Assembly: GCA_958430865.1 (NCBI GenBank)
Contig: CAUDNR010003879.1
Span: forward strand, 14,072 to 54,899
Direction: 5' to 3'
Length of the DNA: 40,828 nucleotides
Source of the DNA: Entrophospora sp. SA101
Taxonomy: Eukaryota; Glomeromycota; Glomeromycetes; Entrophosporales; Entrophosporaceae
Shown here: piece after piece, positions 1 to 10,084 of the stretch
Layout of the letters: every line of letters begins with the position of its first letter
Numbering within the stretch: the first letter of the stretch is position 1
Notes under the pieces: model-generated
Seen by the model: only the letters and a program-made list of their open reading frames with translations
Databases searched by the model: none
Told to the model about the DNA's origin: nothing
Program-made: the position numbers and the translations under genes

Positions 1-462
1 CCTGCTCTCGTCACTCCAAATGACATTTTTCCATTTTCTAATAGTCCAATCTTTCTTATCAAGGCACCATTTTAAACGATTAACTCTCTGCTGTTCATTA
101 ATAAAGGGTTTAGCTGCTGGAACACGAGCATGAATATTTAAATCATGTAGATTTCTTCTGATCGTTTTAGTAGAGACTTGTAAATCAGTTATTTCATTGA
201 ATTTATCTTTTATTTGTTCCGCTGATTTACGATTATTTTTTTTAATGATTTTTTTCAATTCTTCCTGATGAACACTATCTAAAATTTTAGGACGTCCACT
301 CCTAGGTAATGTTTTGACATCATCTCTCTCTTGAAAATTCTGGATCGTCCTTATTACTGTAGTCTTAGGAAAACCAAGAATTTTACTGATTTTTACTTTT
401 GTTGTGCCACTTTTATAAAGGCCGATTATCTGACCACGTTCATTTTCAGTTAAATCTGACAT
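1..462 (-). CDS. Tc1/mariner-type transposase, N-terminal part (cut by window edge)
   Basis: An open frame of 154 codons runs from an ATG at 460-462 off the left edge. The N-terminal half (residues about 1-55, starting MSDLTENERGQIIGLYKSG) has the helix-turn-helix layout of Tc1/mariner DNA-binding domains. It is followed by GRPKIL, which resembles the AT-hook-like GRPR linker between the two HTH units. A second HTH-like stretch (about 60-110) follows, and near the edge comes WSDES, the usual context of the first catalytic Asp of the DDE/D triad. The other two acidic residues lie outside the window. No stop or frameshift is seen in this part, so it may come from a recently active copy. The element's terminal inverted repeat lies upstream at 820-849, as expected for a 5' end. 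Confidence 0.9.
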   Translation of the reverse strand, partial: MSDLTENERGQIIGLYKSGTTKVKISKILGFPKTTVIRTIQNFQERDDVKTLPRSGRPKILDSVHQEELKKIIKKNNRKSAEQIKDKFNEITDLQVSTKTIRRNLHDLNIHARVPAAKPFINEQQRVNRLKWCLDKKDWTIRKWKNVIWSDESR

Positions 463-849
463 TTTATCAAAATTTTTAATTTTTTAAAATTATCAAAGTT
501 TTCAAAAATTCGTCAAAAAAATTTTTAAACAAAAAAATATAAAAAAAATTTTATCTTGAGAATCAGAAGATCTTAGATTATCATATATAAAAATTTCAAA
601 CCATGTTATTTATATAGTTTTTAGAAAAATTGTCAAAAAATTTCTTCGCCGGGATTTTTTTTCCAAAAATGATCGTATTTCTTTTATTTTTAATTGCACG
701 AGTTCTAGAAAATTTGGTAACATAAGATTCTATATACATAATCTTCGAAACCTAAGCTATAAACTGACATAAATTTTCTGTATACTTATTATGTACGTTT
801 TTGCGTAATTAATATATTTAGGGGGTCCGATACTTTTGTCCAGGTACTG
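1..849 (-). mobile_element. Tc1/mariner-like transposon, 5' end with TIR
   Basis: The element end is at 849. Read on the minus strand it begins CAGTACCTGGACAAAAGTAT, and it is flanked by TA at 850-851, the target dinucleotide of Tc1/mariner elements. About 380 bp of AT-rich leader separate this terminal repeat from the transposase start codon at 462. The other end is beyond the window. The first 74 bp of the same end recur in opposite orientation at 40755-40828. Confidence 0.85.
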
Positions 850-1243
850 TATATCCTCTTTAATTTTTGTAGGAATCACTTTCTTTATTAAAAAAGGTGT
901 AATTGTTCTTTGATTATTTGTTGAACTACAAACATGTCGTATTAAATTATAAGTATTCCTTTTAATTATATTTATATAAATGTTGACAATTCTTAACCAA
1001 ACATCACTTTTTCCACCAATTTTATCTTTCTTTACATAATAATTCTCCAGCCAGTGGTTTTGATGATATTTGGTTAGTGTATAATGTGTTGTTTATTTAA
1101 ATTATTGATTCGAAAAAGCGTGTGTGTATATATATATTTTTATTTTATAACAAACCTTTTTTTTGCCAAGCAATTATTAGAAATTTTTAAATTACAACCC
1201 GAACCCGACCAGCAGCTATTTGACGTCCAATGCAGGCCTCTCG
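776..1243 (+). repeat. Inverted repeat arm, exact partner of 40361-40828
   Basis: Every base compared between 776-1243 and the reverse complement of 40361-40828 matches (position sum 41604). The arm includes 74 bp of the mariner end and about 390 bp of flanking DNA, so it is an inverted copy of a chromosomal segment, not two independent insertions. Its inner end is followed by nine bases (1244-1252) that also match 40352-40360 and 16592-16600 in inverted sense. Confidence 0.95.
852..1083 (-). other. Coding-like open stretch interrupted by the mariner element
   Basis: On the minus strand about 75 codons are open from near 1080 down to the mariner insertion site, with plausible protein composition (for example HQNHWLENYYVKKDK near its start). 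I do not recognise the family. It may be an exon of a gene broken by the mariner insertion at TA 850-851. An exact second copy lies at 40521-40753 on the plus strand. A slightly GC-richer block at about 1196-1243 lies upstream and shows no recognisable protein. Confidence 0.3.
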
Positions 1244-1319
1244 TATGTTTATCTATTTTAATTTCTGCAAGTCAGTATTTTGGTGATAGATTCTTGCCTC
1301 GGAACTTTCACTAACGCAG

Positions 1320-1990
1320 AATCATCATGAAACGCTTGTGGTTTTATTATTTTGATTCATGGTTTTTGAGTCATGTAATTCAGCGTGATTTTTCTCCTCT
1401 TTATCTCATCCTTGGTTTTTTTTCTGCATTCCGATTCTGAAAAGTCAAGCTCATCCGATTAATCATCTAAAGAATCTTTTTCATTCTTATTCAAGGAAGT
1501 GAAGTTTGTATACTGGTTACTATTTCTGTGCTACATCTAGCTTTGAATTCCGAAGCCATCTAAAGTAGGAGTAATGTCTGACAAAAAATTTGAGATATGA
1601 AGTTTTGTATTATCGCTTTGTAATATTTCGTGATCGCAGCAGAAACACAATTGCTTAAGTATATTATTACCATTTTTGTATTCATTTGTTTCTGAGTTCC
1701 TTTTAAATATTTGTGATGCTAGAATAAATTTGGAGCGGGATAATTAAAGCATACATTCTTTATGCTTGTCTCAGATCATGGCCATTCGTTAGTAAGATTT
1801 GTCTATTATTTATAAAGTTATTTATGATAGCTATATTTTGTAATTTATCTAGCACATCTAAATAATAAAAGATAGATGCAACATATGCTCTTTACAATAC
1901 TGAAGAATATTACATGTATTGAATGCTTACCGTGAATAGATCATTTAAAATCTTTAGATTATTTACTAATAAACCCATAGAGGCGACAAT
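1320..1990. other. No gene recognised
   Basis: AT-rich sequence with stops in all frames. I see no convincing coding, RNA or repeat signal. Confidence 0.5.
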
Positions 1991-2830
1991 TTATTGATAA
2001 TACGTCAAAAGTATTTGTGACACCCACTGTAGTATGATGAAGCTAATTCTGTGTTCTATTGTGGGTTCATGTTTATGGAGAGAAGTTGGCTTGATGTGGT
2101 GAATGAACTTCCAGTAACAGTGTTTGTCCTGTATTTGCAACATTAGCAACCAGAATAATTGGTAACGTTTATTTAATGTGGTTGATGTTTTACCCCAACA
2201 AAGATAATAATTATTGAATTTAATACTTTTTAATTTAATACAATCATTCAGAATTTCCATTAATTCCTGGTTGTATGTGGATAAATATTCTAAATTTTTG
2301 CAAGATTGTGCAATTGATTGAAATAGCTTTCTCAAAAATTCGCCATTATAATCATTAACATCCAGATTTTTTTCATTAATATTAATACTAATATATACCT
2401 TCACAGATTCAATATTTGGTAGTAAAATATTTTCCCAACCTTCTATTTTGTCATCAACATAAGATGTTAACTGTAAAGTCTTTAAATTTTTAAAAGTTGG
2501 TAATAATAAGTTGTTTAAATTATCACCATGGCCATAAGATCCATAAAAATTATTGATAGTGAATGTGTGTTAATATTGCTTTTTTAATTCATCTGGTTCA
2601 ATCACTAAATATTTAATTTGCTTTTGTGCTTTAATTAGCTGTGCCAAGTTATATATACTTTTGTCAACACCATCACAACGTACTGATAATTATTGAATAC
2701 TTTTACAAGTATTTGCTAATTTGTCAAAAACAAATAATCACTTCAATTGTCAATTAATTAAACCATAATGCTTTTCTAAATCAATGGTATGATCCAATAA
2801 TAAGTAAAAATGTTTTTTAGCATTTTTAAC
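1991..2830 (-). pseudogene. F-box/LRR-like protein, decayed C-terminal part
   Basis: The minus-strand reading gives spaced leucine-rich segments with the rhythm LxxLxxLxL (such as SIAQSCKNLEYLSTYNQEL and LLLPTFKNLKTLQLTS), as in the large F-box/LRR families of Glomeromycotina. The last 137 codons (2404 down to 1991) are open. Upstream the same frame continues with recognisable protein but carries in-frame stops, for example TAA near 2567 and 2690 and TGA in the 2720-2760 region. No F-box is visible at the N-terminal side, so the relic is also truncated. The family call is by pattern and composition, not by a diagnostic motif. Confidence 0.55.
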
Positions 2831-3615
2831 TAATTAGTTGAACAATAATCAATTTGATTAATTAATAATAAATGATGCTTTTCTTATAAAGTAAACAAAA
2901 AAATCAACTATATGATTTTCATCATATTAAAACAAAAAAGATGCTTCACCACCACCAAAAAGCATTCTTAATTAGAACATATGATAAAATAACAAAGAAC
3001 AATAATTAATTCAATTGTTAAAATGTAAAATAACAAAATCTATCCTTACTAAACAGTTCTCTTTGGTTGGAAAAAGATATTTATTATTGCACGATAAATG
3101 CTTATCATGTGGAAAAAAGGTGATCATGCAATATATATGATTTTCCCAATTTTCCAAATTAAAAAAATACACTTTAATAATAGTTTTACGCACAAATTCT
3201 AAATGTAAATAATAATAAAAAATTCCGCATTATTATTTAAAAAAAACCACTTTACTAAATAATAACAAGCTCACAACTGAGAATGCAATGCGAGCTTTGC
3301 TTTACGTGTTACTATTACAAATCATACACACCATGCTACGCAAGAACAAAAATTCATTTATTTTAAGTTGAGTTTGGAATTGCATCTTCGTTGCATAGAA
3401 CAAAAAAATGACATCACTCAGGCAAAGACAGTAGTCTATTTATTAAATCCAAATAAGACTGCCATCCCCACATTTTTTTTGAAAATTTGAGTATTTCATG
3501 TAACAAAATCGGATCTTAATCTTTATCATCATCCTCAAAAAATGATGATTCATTGTTATTTTTGCTACTTGTTGCTATAATAATAACGCATTCTCATAAT
3601 TGATGGATCATCATA
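2831..3615. other. No gene recognised
   Basis: AT-rich intergenic DNA. A 60-codon minus-strand frame at 3011-3193 has the composition of chance AT-rich sequence and no recognisable domain. Confidence 0.45.
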
Positions 3616-3735
3616 CATTGCCCTCCAAAAAGTATTCGGATGATGTTTTTCGATAATTACGCAAAATGTCACATAACGAAAGTACATAAAATTTATACCA
3701 TATATGGCTTAGGTTTTGGCGACTCTACTATACTT
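3616..3735 (+). mobile_element. Solo, diverged end of a Tc1/mariner-like element
   Basis: From 3616 the sequence aligns over roughly 110 bp with the mariner end at 849-740 (minus strand). Shared blocks include CAAAAAGTATTCGG versus CAAAAGTATCGG, then ATAATTACGCAAAA, then AAAATTTAT, then GGCTTAGGTTT. It is preceded by TA at 3614-3615. No transposase follows: after about 3735 the sequence changes to a CCGTAA array. It is either a solo end or the start of a non-autonomous relative. Confidence 0.6.
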
Positions 3736-3760
3736 GTCGTCGGAATTGCTAGACAGAAAT

Positions 3761-3873
3761 ATTACGGTTACGGTACATGCCGTATTGTTTGCCGTAAATA
3801 ACGTAAGCCGTAAAACCGTAATGCCGTAATTCCGTGAAACAGTAATACCGTAATGCCGTAAATGCCGTAATAA
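3761..3873. repeat. Degenerate CCGTAA / TTACGG short-unit array
   Basis: About ten copies of a 6-8 bp unit (CCGTAA, often GCCGTAAT) in imperfect tandem. The leftmost units are in the opposite sense (ATTACGGTTACGG), so the array can fold on itself. It begins just inside the solo mariner end, and AAT/AGT trinucleotide runs follow to about 3935. Confidence 0.75.
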
Positions 3874-4136
3874 TAGTAATATAATAATAATAATAGTAAT
3901 AATAATAATAGAAATAGAAATAGTACTACCAAATGTAAAGCATGAAAAAATTTTTTTTTCTTATGAACCTTTAAGTGAGCAAAGTAAAATAAATAAATAA
4001 AAAAATCTTTTTCACATTCTTTAATATTGTCATTAATGCAATTTTTTAAACATTACACAAAATATATAGACCTTTTAAGAAATAGCAGGTTAAAAATAAT
4101 TTTTATTAATTAATTAAATGAAAATAATTGTTAAAC

Positions 4137-6496
4137 AAAAAAAGCAGATGATTCTTCTGAAAAACTTCTCAATGAAAAAAATTAAGGCATACTTTATCTA
4201 TACCTGTGATAAATTCATCTTCTGAGGAAGAGCTTCACAAGTTCAGCAATCAAGCTACTTTACCTAATGCTGAGATCACAAGGCTTACAATAGAGTTATC
4301 AAAAACACATGAGAAGTTATTGAAAACACAAGATGAATTAAAAAAATCAGAATCACAGAGGTTATATTATGTTGGAAATATCAATGAAAATGAACAAATA
4401 ATCAACAGACTAGAAGAAGAGAATAATAAATTAAAAGTAGAAAATTAAAAATTAAAAAAAGGAATTAATTACACCATTTGATGATCAGGAATCAAGAATT
4501 AATTTTATTACAATAATTGCCCAGAAGGAATGTAAAAATTTATATAATGATATCATTAATTTAATTAATGATATCAGGATCAACTTAGTTTAGATAACCT
4601 TTTAAAATATTCTACTTCTGAATGGCTTGCTAAACAAAATCCAGTAGTTGTAAAATTTATAGAACACTTACAGCACATGAAGATAGCCACAAAGGAGAAA
4701 AATTTTTAAATGTGCAGTGGCAGTTGATGCTATTTATGGTGCAAGGCATCGTAAATATGTTTCTGCTATCAATTTAGCTGCATCAGCTATCAAGTACTCA
4801 ATAACTAAATCAAAAAACTATTATTGATTTAGACAATCACTTCTTGAGTTCTGGTAGTTACAAAAAATTTATCCAATGGCAGAAGATTTAGCTGGCGAAT
4901 CTACACCATTTCCAAGAGGCTTATTATTTTTGGCTTTTGATAATGAACAAAAAGGGATTAAAAATTACTTAGATTGCAATTATAACACAGTAACTTTTCA
5001 TACAGTTACTAGTTTTCTTTCATTTAATTTTGATGCTACAGATCAAATGCAGATAATTGAAGAACCTTGGTTATATCAAAATTTAAATTTAAAGAACTTT
5101 TTGACATTACACCTGAGATGCAGAAATTACTTGACAAACAACTTTATAATTATCTTTCTATAATTTTAACTGAAGCATGCGCAGAAAAAGATAATAGTAT
5201 AAATATTATTGATGATTTAGCATCTAAGCATAGCACAATAATAGGTAAACAAAAAAGGTGTAATAAATGTGGTAAAGCAGAGATAGAAAATTTATGACAT
5301 AAATGCCCTGATTGTAATGAAAAATTGGCCAATATTCAACAAGAATTTGGTCAGAAGACATCCTACTTATCAATCAATTGAAGTTGCTGACGAAGAGCAA
5401 CTATTATGTCTTTGTCCTGAAGTTCATCAGATCATTGAACAAAATTCTATTGTGTCTAGGTCTGGATGGATATCTCAACACCGGGGCTTAGATGCTATAC
5501 TTGAAGAGATAAAAAAAACACTAAAAGCACTTGTACTGCCTGTTCCAACACATAAACATTGGGTATTTGCTGCTAGAAATTCCATTAAATTTATGAAGGT
5601 TAGTAGTAATATCAGTAAATCATTGTTATTACACAGAGTATTTTTTTTAATATGATTTTTTGGGTAATAGCTTCAAAAAAAAATGTTCACCACAATTGGA
5701 TATGGGGATCAAGAAAGTACAGGTCCTTGTTCACATCCAGATTTTCAAAAGGAGGCACAATGTTTTTGTGTAGAATTAAGGAAGAAAGACCATTTAAATC
5801 CAATTAAATCTAAATTTATTTTTGAGAGTTTGGATGGGGGAAATAGATTAAGTGAGACAATGAAATCATTCGCCTCCTTAGCTCAAGCTTGTAGAACAGA
5901 TTATATCAAAGAAAAACTACTAGGCTCAACAAAATCATCTGGAATTACTCACCTTGTTCCAGTTACTGTCAACAAAAAAAAAAGCAAACAGTGGAAAGCT
6001 CAATGTCAAACAAGGAATTGATATTGATAATCCAATCATTGATTGAGTCATTGAATGAAACAAATTGCCCACAGTTCAAAGGATTAGCAATGAAAAAGAA
6101 AGATGAATTATTGTTGATTTTGCAGCAAGTTAAAGACCTTCACAAAGAAATAGAAGAGATTATTTAACCACACATATTAAATACAATTCTCATTCTTGTC
6201 AACCCAGAGACTTGGATCCACTTTCTCTTTCTCTCTTTCTCACTCACTTACACACACACACTCTCTCTCTCTCAGAGAGAAATAAATTTGTATTTTGTTT
6301 TCATAAATCAAAAGGATACAAGTACAATTATATTGTTTGGTCATTAATAAAGAAATGATAAATTTTTTTCTTTAAATCAAAATTATTCTATTGGCTGTAA
6401 AATCACATGATTCATTCCGTAGATAATCTATCAAATTTCTAGAACGTTGATCATTACAGTATTTAGAAATTCCATATTTGGAAATCTCCCTGACTG
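4137..6496 (+). pseudogene. Transposon copy A: 5'-truncated, decayed copy of the 26410-30256 element
   Basis: Similarity to copy B starts abruptly at about 4137 (matching about 26978), so the 5' terminal repeat and roughly the first 90 codons are missing. The remaining transposase-like gene is broken by small indels, including a stop just after 4446. About 900 bp corresponding to roughly 28200-29108 are deleted near 5340, removing two introns and the conserved centre. The last intron is kept, so this is not a retrocopy. Some 3' sequence is better preserved than in copy B: there is no TGA at the position matching 29640, and the terminal coiled-coil frame is open to TAA at 6166-6168. An A-run indel near 5980 shifts the frame. 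Divergence from B is clear through 6429 and absent after it. Confidence 0.8.
6221..6273. repeat. CT/CA microsatellite in the transposon 3' region
   Basis: CTTT, CT and CACA runs. The equivalent tract in copy B (about 29980-30032) differs in length and motif order, as expected for an unstable simple repeat and in contrast to the near-identical sequence that begins 150 bp later. Confidence 0.8.
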
Positions 6497-6796
6497 CATT
6501 ACATTGGTGACGACTAAATTTTGGACCCTGAAATTTTTGGTAGTACGAACGCTCACTATCAGATTACTATTATAATTACTATTTTTTTTTACAATACTTG
6601 GTGTGTTTATTGGTAACATTACTACTACAATTAAATTTTTTTTCGGAATATCTATCAATCTCATCCAAATTTTTATTAATATTAATGTTTGAGTTATCGC
6701 GTTTTCGTATTCTAAGCATTGCATTAAAAAGTAATCTCTGCTGTAATGAGTTAGCTCACCATTAATATTGAACATCTGATGAAAGAACACTTTCAA

Positions 6797-7114
6797 AGAA
6801 TACTCCTTTTTTTACTTCCTCCCGTAAATTATTTATTTTTTTAGTATTAGTATGAGTTTGAGAACTAACAATATTTAGATCATATTTAAAGATGATATAT
6901 ATATAATTATATATTGATTGGATTTTGATGATGATATATCTAGGCTTAGAGGGTTACAAATATAATAATCATAATTGTCATATCTGATTGCATAAATTTT
7001 TTGAAGTGAATATGGAAAAAATAAATGAAAAAAAAAATTTATTTATTATAAATAAACAAATAAAAGGAAAATTTTTCAAAAAAAAAAAAAAAAAAATTTT
7101 TTTTATTTTTTAAA
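6797..7114. other. AT-rich intergenic, homopolymer runs
   Basis: Long A and T runs (for example 7077-7112) and no coding signal. The same applies to 30557-30874. Confidence 0.5.
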
Positions 7115-7557
7115 ATGTCAACTTGCAAAAATTTAAGAAAATTTAGGAAAACATTAGCGTAAGTATTGTCAGAGGGTATGGCTTTTTTTTAAATAGCTAT
7201 TCTAGTTAAATTTAATAAATTTTATTTTTTTTATTAGTACAAATAAAAATGTGAATGAGACTGCTGCTGCTGCTGCTGCTGCTGGTGATTATAATCATAT
7301 TATTAGTGATTTTTTTATACTTTTGTATTTATTGAATATTAATTGTCTTAAAAATACTCAATTTAAAAGTTAAAACAATAAAAAATCAAGTTATATTCGC
7401 AGAGGATATCTTTAATTTATCTATTTTTAACATTGGACACGAGCTCGGTAAAGGACAATATAGGCATGATTGTCTTCCAAGAGAAAAAACCAGTAAATAT
7501 ATAATTGCATTGAAGATGGGAAATGTTGAATTAAAATTACAAGGAAATCTAAGGTAA
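7115..7557 (+). pseudogene. Aurora-type protein kinase, N-terminal/N-lobe fragment
   Basis: An ATG at 7115 opens a short exon that ends before GTAAGT at about 7160. An acceptor ATTAG near 7237 leads into an exon with a seven-alanine run encoded by the CTG array. A third block, 7402-7557, reads as a kinase N-lobe: a DIF.L..FNIGHELGKG start, the glycine-loop remnant GKGQY, the phrase REKTSKYI and the ATP-lysine motif IALK. This order and wording match Aurora/Ipl1 kinases. It ends at TAA 7555-7557, before the alpha-C helix Glu, HRD and DFG motifs, none of which follow. The glycine loop is also imperfect. It is a truncated relic with no catalytic capacity. Exon joins upstream of the kinase block are my inference. 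Confidence 0.6.
7261..7284 (+). repeat. (CTG)8 trinucleotide repeat
   Basis: Eight CTG units. In the frame of the kinase-like relic they encode seven alanines. The copy at 31021-31044 has the same length. Confidence 0.95.
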
Positions 7558-7802
7558 TAGATGGATATACATACTAATTATATGCATATTGATTGATGTT
7601 CGCATAAAAATATATATATTAATGATATTATCTATCGTCCATTCTAAAATTAGAGTTGGCAAAGATGATTTCATTTGACATTGTTGAATAAAGTTGTCAA
7701 CTATGTTATTTCCAGATGTCCAAGTGTTGAAAAGACTCTGTAATTGTAAACTAATACACTTTCACAGAATCTATCAGAGTGTCTTGTCGATTTACACTTG
7801 GT
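7558..7802. other. No gene recognised
   Basis: Sequence between the kinase relic and the 66-bp tandem repeat. No clear coding or repeat signal is seen. Confidence 0.4.
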
Positions 7803-7935
7803 ACATTCTTTTGGTTTTCCCAATTTATCTCTTTACATTTTTTTACGTTATGTAATTCAATATCATAGACATTCTTTTGGTTTTCCCAATTTATCTCTTT
7901 ACATTTTTTTTACGTTATGTAATTCAATATCATAA
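7803..7935. repeat. Tandem duplication of a 66-bp unit
   Basis: Two adjacent units (7803-7868 and 7869-7935) are identical except for one extra T in the T-run of the second. 66 bp is 22 codons, and the minus-strand reading (ending ..KEINWENQKNV) stays open through both units in one frame. The extra T shifts the frame upstream. Confidence 0.9.
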
Positions 7936-8139
7936 ATAAACATTTCTTTACAAAATTGTTTTCAGTTTCAGAAAACACTTTATCAAAATCAACCAAAGCA
8001 TTATTGTACATTTCATTATACAAATTCCTTGATTTCTGGCGATTGTGATTATAAAATGACATTTTGACTTTACTAAATTTATTTGGAAATAGATGATGTT
8101 TTTTCATGGCTCTACGAATTAGCAAAATTGTTGATTAAT

Positions 8140-9420
8140 CATCCATCTTTCCCCTTTATAATTCATAGACGTATCAGACATTTTTATTTTGTCTTTGACT
8201 TTTTTTATTGGGATTCTGCAGATTCGAAATCTAAAAGCTCCAAGAAAATAATAATTATGAACACTATAATAATTAATACATAAAAATATGTTGTAGTACT
8301 AAAATACATTTAGGAATTTGAAGGGAATATATATATATCATTGAACTATCTTTTTCTTCGAGCCAAGGTTGTTTGCAAGAATCAAGTTAATTTTAAACAC
8401 CTATTCACTCGGAAGGAAGAGAAGATTGTTAGGATATAGTAGTTATACTTCAAAGAGTGGAGACTTTGTGACCTCAAGTGCGCCATCTACGGCTAACAAG
8501 AGCTGCAATATTCTTGGGGTTTAAAGAACCAGTTTATAATTGGTACTTTTCCTATGGCGGATTAGAGTCGGCAGTATGTATCCTATGTATGTTACAAACA
8601 AAAATTGTATGTTGTTATTTAGTATTAATCTATCAAAAAATAATAGCATCAATGTGTTGGATCCTATTCTCATCAGAGTGAAGTTATACCACAAATAATG
8701 TTTTCACAAGCATTATTCGTTATACAAAATAAGAGAATTAATGAAAAATCAACAATCACAAATGCGGCTTTAACAATAATAGTAAAGGAAAAAGAAAAAT
8801 GTCTGGTCAAAATATTTTTTCTGCTGGAACAAGAATTAAAACCGTAAAAAATTTAATTCAAAATATTATTATAATTTAGTTTTAAGAAATAAAATAAACA
8901 GAATGAAAGATGAAAAGATAGAATAAAAAGACATATAATCCATATAAATGAATCAGTGGAAATTAAATTAATCGTCTCCAAGTTCATCAACCTCATCAAT
9001 TCTTTCGATAGCGGATGGCGTGTAACAAAAAGGTTTGTTACAAGCTTGGATTACTCTTTTTCCTTTACAATTTGTAGATGTATCAGGCTTTTTCTTTTCT
9101 TTTCTTTGACTATTTTAGAGCTCACTTATTGTGATTCTGTAGATTCGAGGTCTAAAGGCTTAAAAATAGCTTTTAAAATATTTATTTGTAGTATTTCATA
9201 AAAAATCTACAAAACATTTGTTTTACTGTGTGATAATATTGAAAAGTCATGCCTTTTATAATTATGAACAGTATAATAATTAAAGGGAAGGGGAATGGAA
9301 CTATCTTTTTCTTCAAGCTAGGGTTGTTTGCAGGAATCAAGTCACCAAGGAAGGGAGAAATCGTCAGTGGGTTTTTTATGGTAGTAGTTATATATCAAAG
9401 AGTAGGACTTTGATATTTTG
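8140..9420. repeat. Old diverged direct duplication (about 8140-8472 and 9045-9420)
   Basis: Two stretches align with scattered substitutions and indels. Shared landmarks in the same order are GATTCTG.AGATTCGA, ATAATTATGAACA.TATAA, CTATCTTTTTCTTC.AG, GGTTGTTTGCA.GAATCAAG and GTAGTTATA..TCAAAGAGT. The divergence shows this doubling is much older than the 10-kb duplication that contains it. It includes no intact gene. Confidence 0.7.
8968..9090 (-). other. Coding-like terminal exon or gene remnant, family unknown
   Basis: The minus strand reads a lysine-rich stretch, then a Cys-containing segment (CNKPFCYTPS) and the acidic end AIERIDEVDELGDD before TAA at 8968-8970. Composition is protein-like but there is no start and no recognised domain. 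It lies in one arm of the old direct duplication; the partner arm has lost this reading. Confidence 0.3.
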
Positions 9421-10084
9421 GAGTGGATTCATGTTACCAAGTGAAAAGGCTTGTAAACTGAAAATAAATAAAAAACTTAGTTATTTTTTATCTTTACTCC
9501 CGACAATCTAAAAACAAGAACCTAGTCATTACGACTTTCAAAACTATGACTATTCTTGATGATACTATTAAACAAACGTTAGAAAAATTAGAACACTCCA
9601 AGCCAAAAAAGGAAAAAAAGACTAAAATAATAATTATATATGTCGGTGAGTGGAGAGGAAGAAGCAACTGTTCGGGATATCCAAGTTAACTTACAAGCAG
9701 CTAAAGCCATTATTTTTTTCAATTTTCATTATGTTAAAAATGAAGATATTTTTGCTTTTTGAGCCAGTAAAAGGAAATCACTATTAAAATACAAGGAATA
9801 CACACAAAATCGTTGTATTGCCATGTTTTCAAACCAGTAAACCATTATCTCCTTGTGAGCCAGCTCACACAGAGCTTTATGTTTGAACGTCAGGTTCTAG
9901 TAGTGATAATAACATTATATTAGAAAATCAACTTTTATATTTGCTTGAAAATTAACAGGAATTGGATTTATAATATCTGCAGAATGTCTAGCTCATACTT
10001 TGGATATTCTATTCTGAAAAATATGCAGAGACCTTTTACAAGTTGTTGTAATGTAATTTTTATTTTAACAAATTAGTCATTAAT
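9421..10084. other. Short decayed coding-like pieces
   Basis: The plus strand holds two short open pieces: an ATG at about 9547 with a Lys-rich reading (TLEKLEHSKPKKEKK) and an ATG near 9640 (about 43 codons, with GEEEATVRDIQVNLQAAKA). Neither has a recognised domain. Two of the three mismatches between the large duplicate copies fall here (9729 T/G, 9807 A/G). Confidence 0.3.

Noticed and set aside
1084..1314. 76-codon plus-strand frame
   Set aside because: No recognisable domain and no splice context; it crosses the edge of the inverted-repeat arm and the microhomology site, so it is more likely a chance frame.
3761..3873. CRISPR-like or true telomere array
   Set aside because: Units are 6-8 bp, without spacers, degenerate and in both orientations; neither interpretation fits.
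6431..6796. 121-codon minus-strand frame (repeated at 30191-30556)
   Set aside because: It reads through the transposon terminal repeat at 6470-6496 and across the element border. The part in the repeat is also readable at 26410, so it is non-coding repeat sequence, not a gene.
8478..9201. Plus-strand frames at 8478-8681 and 8956-9201
   Set aside because: Leucine/phenylalanine-rich readings typical of the antisense of coding-like or AT-rich DNA; the better protein signal at 8968-9090 is on the opposite strand.
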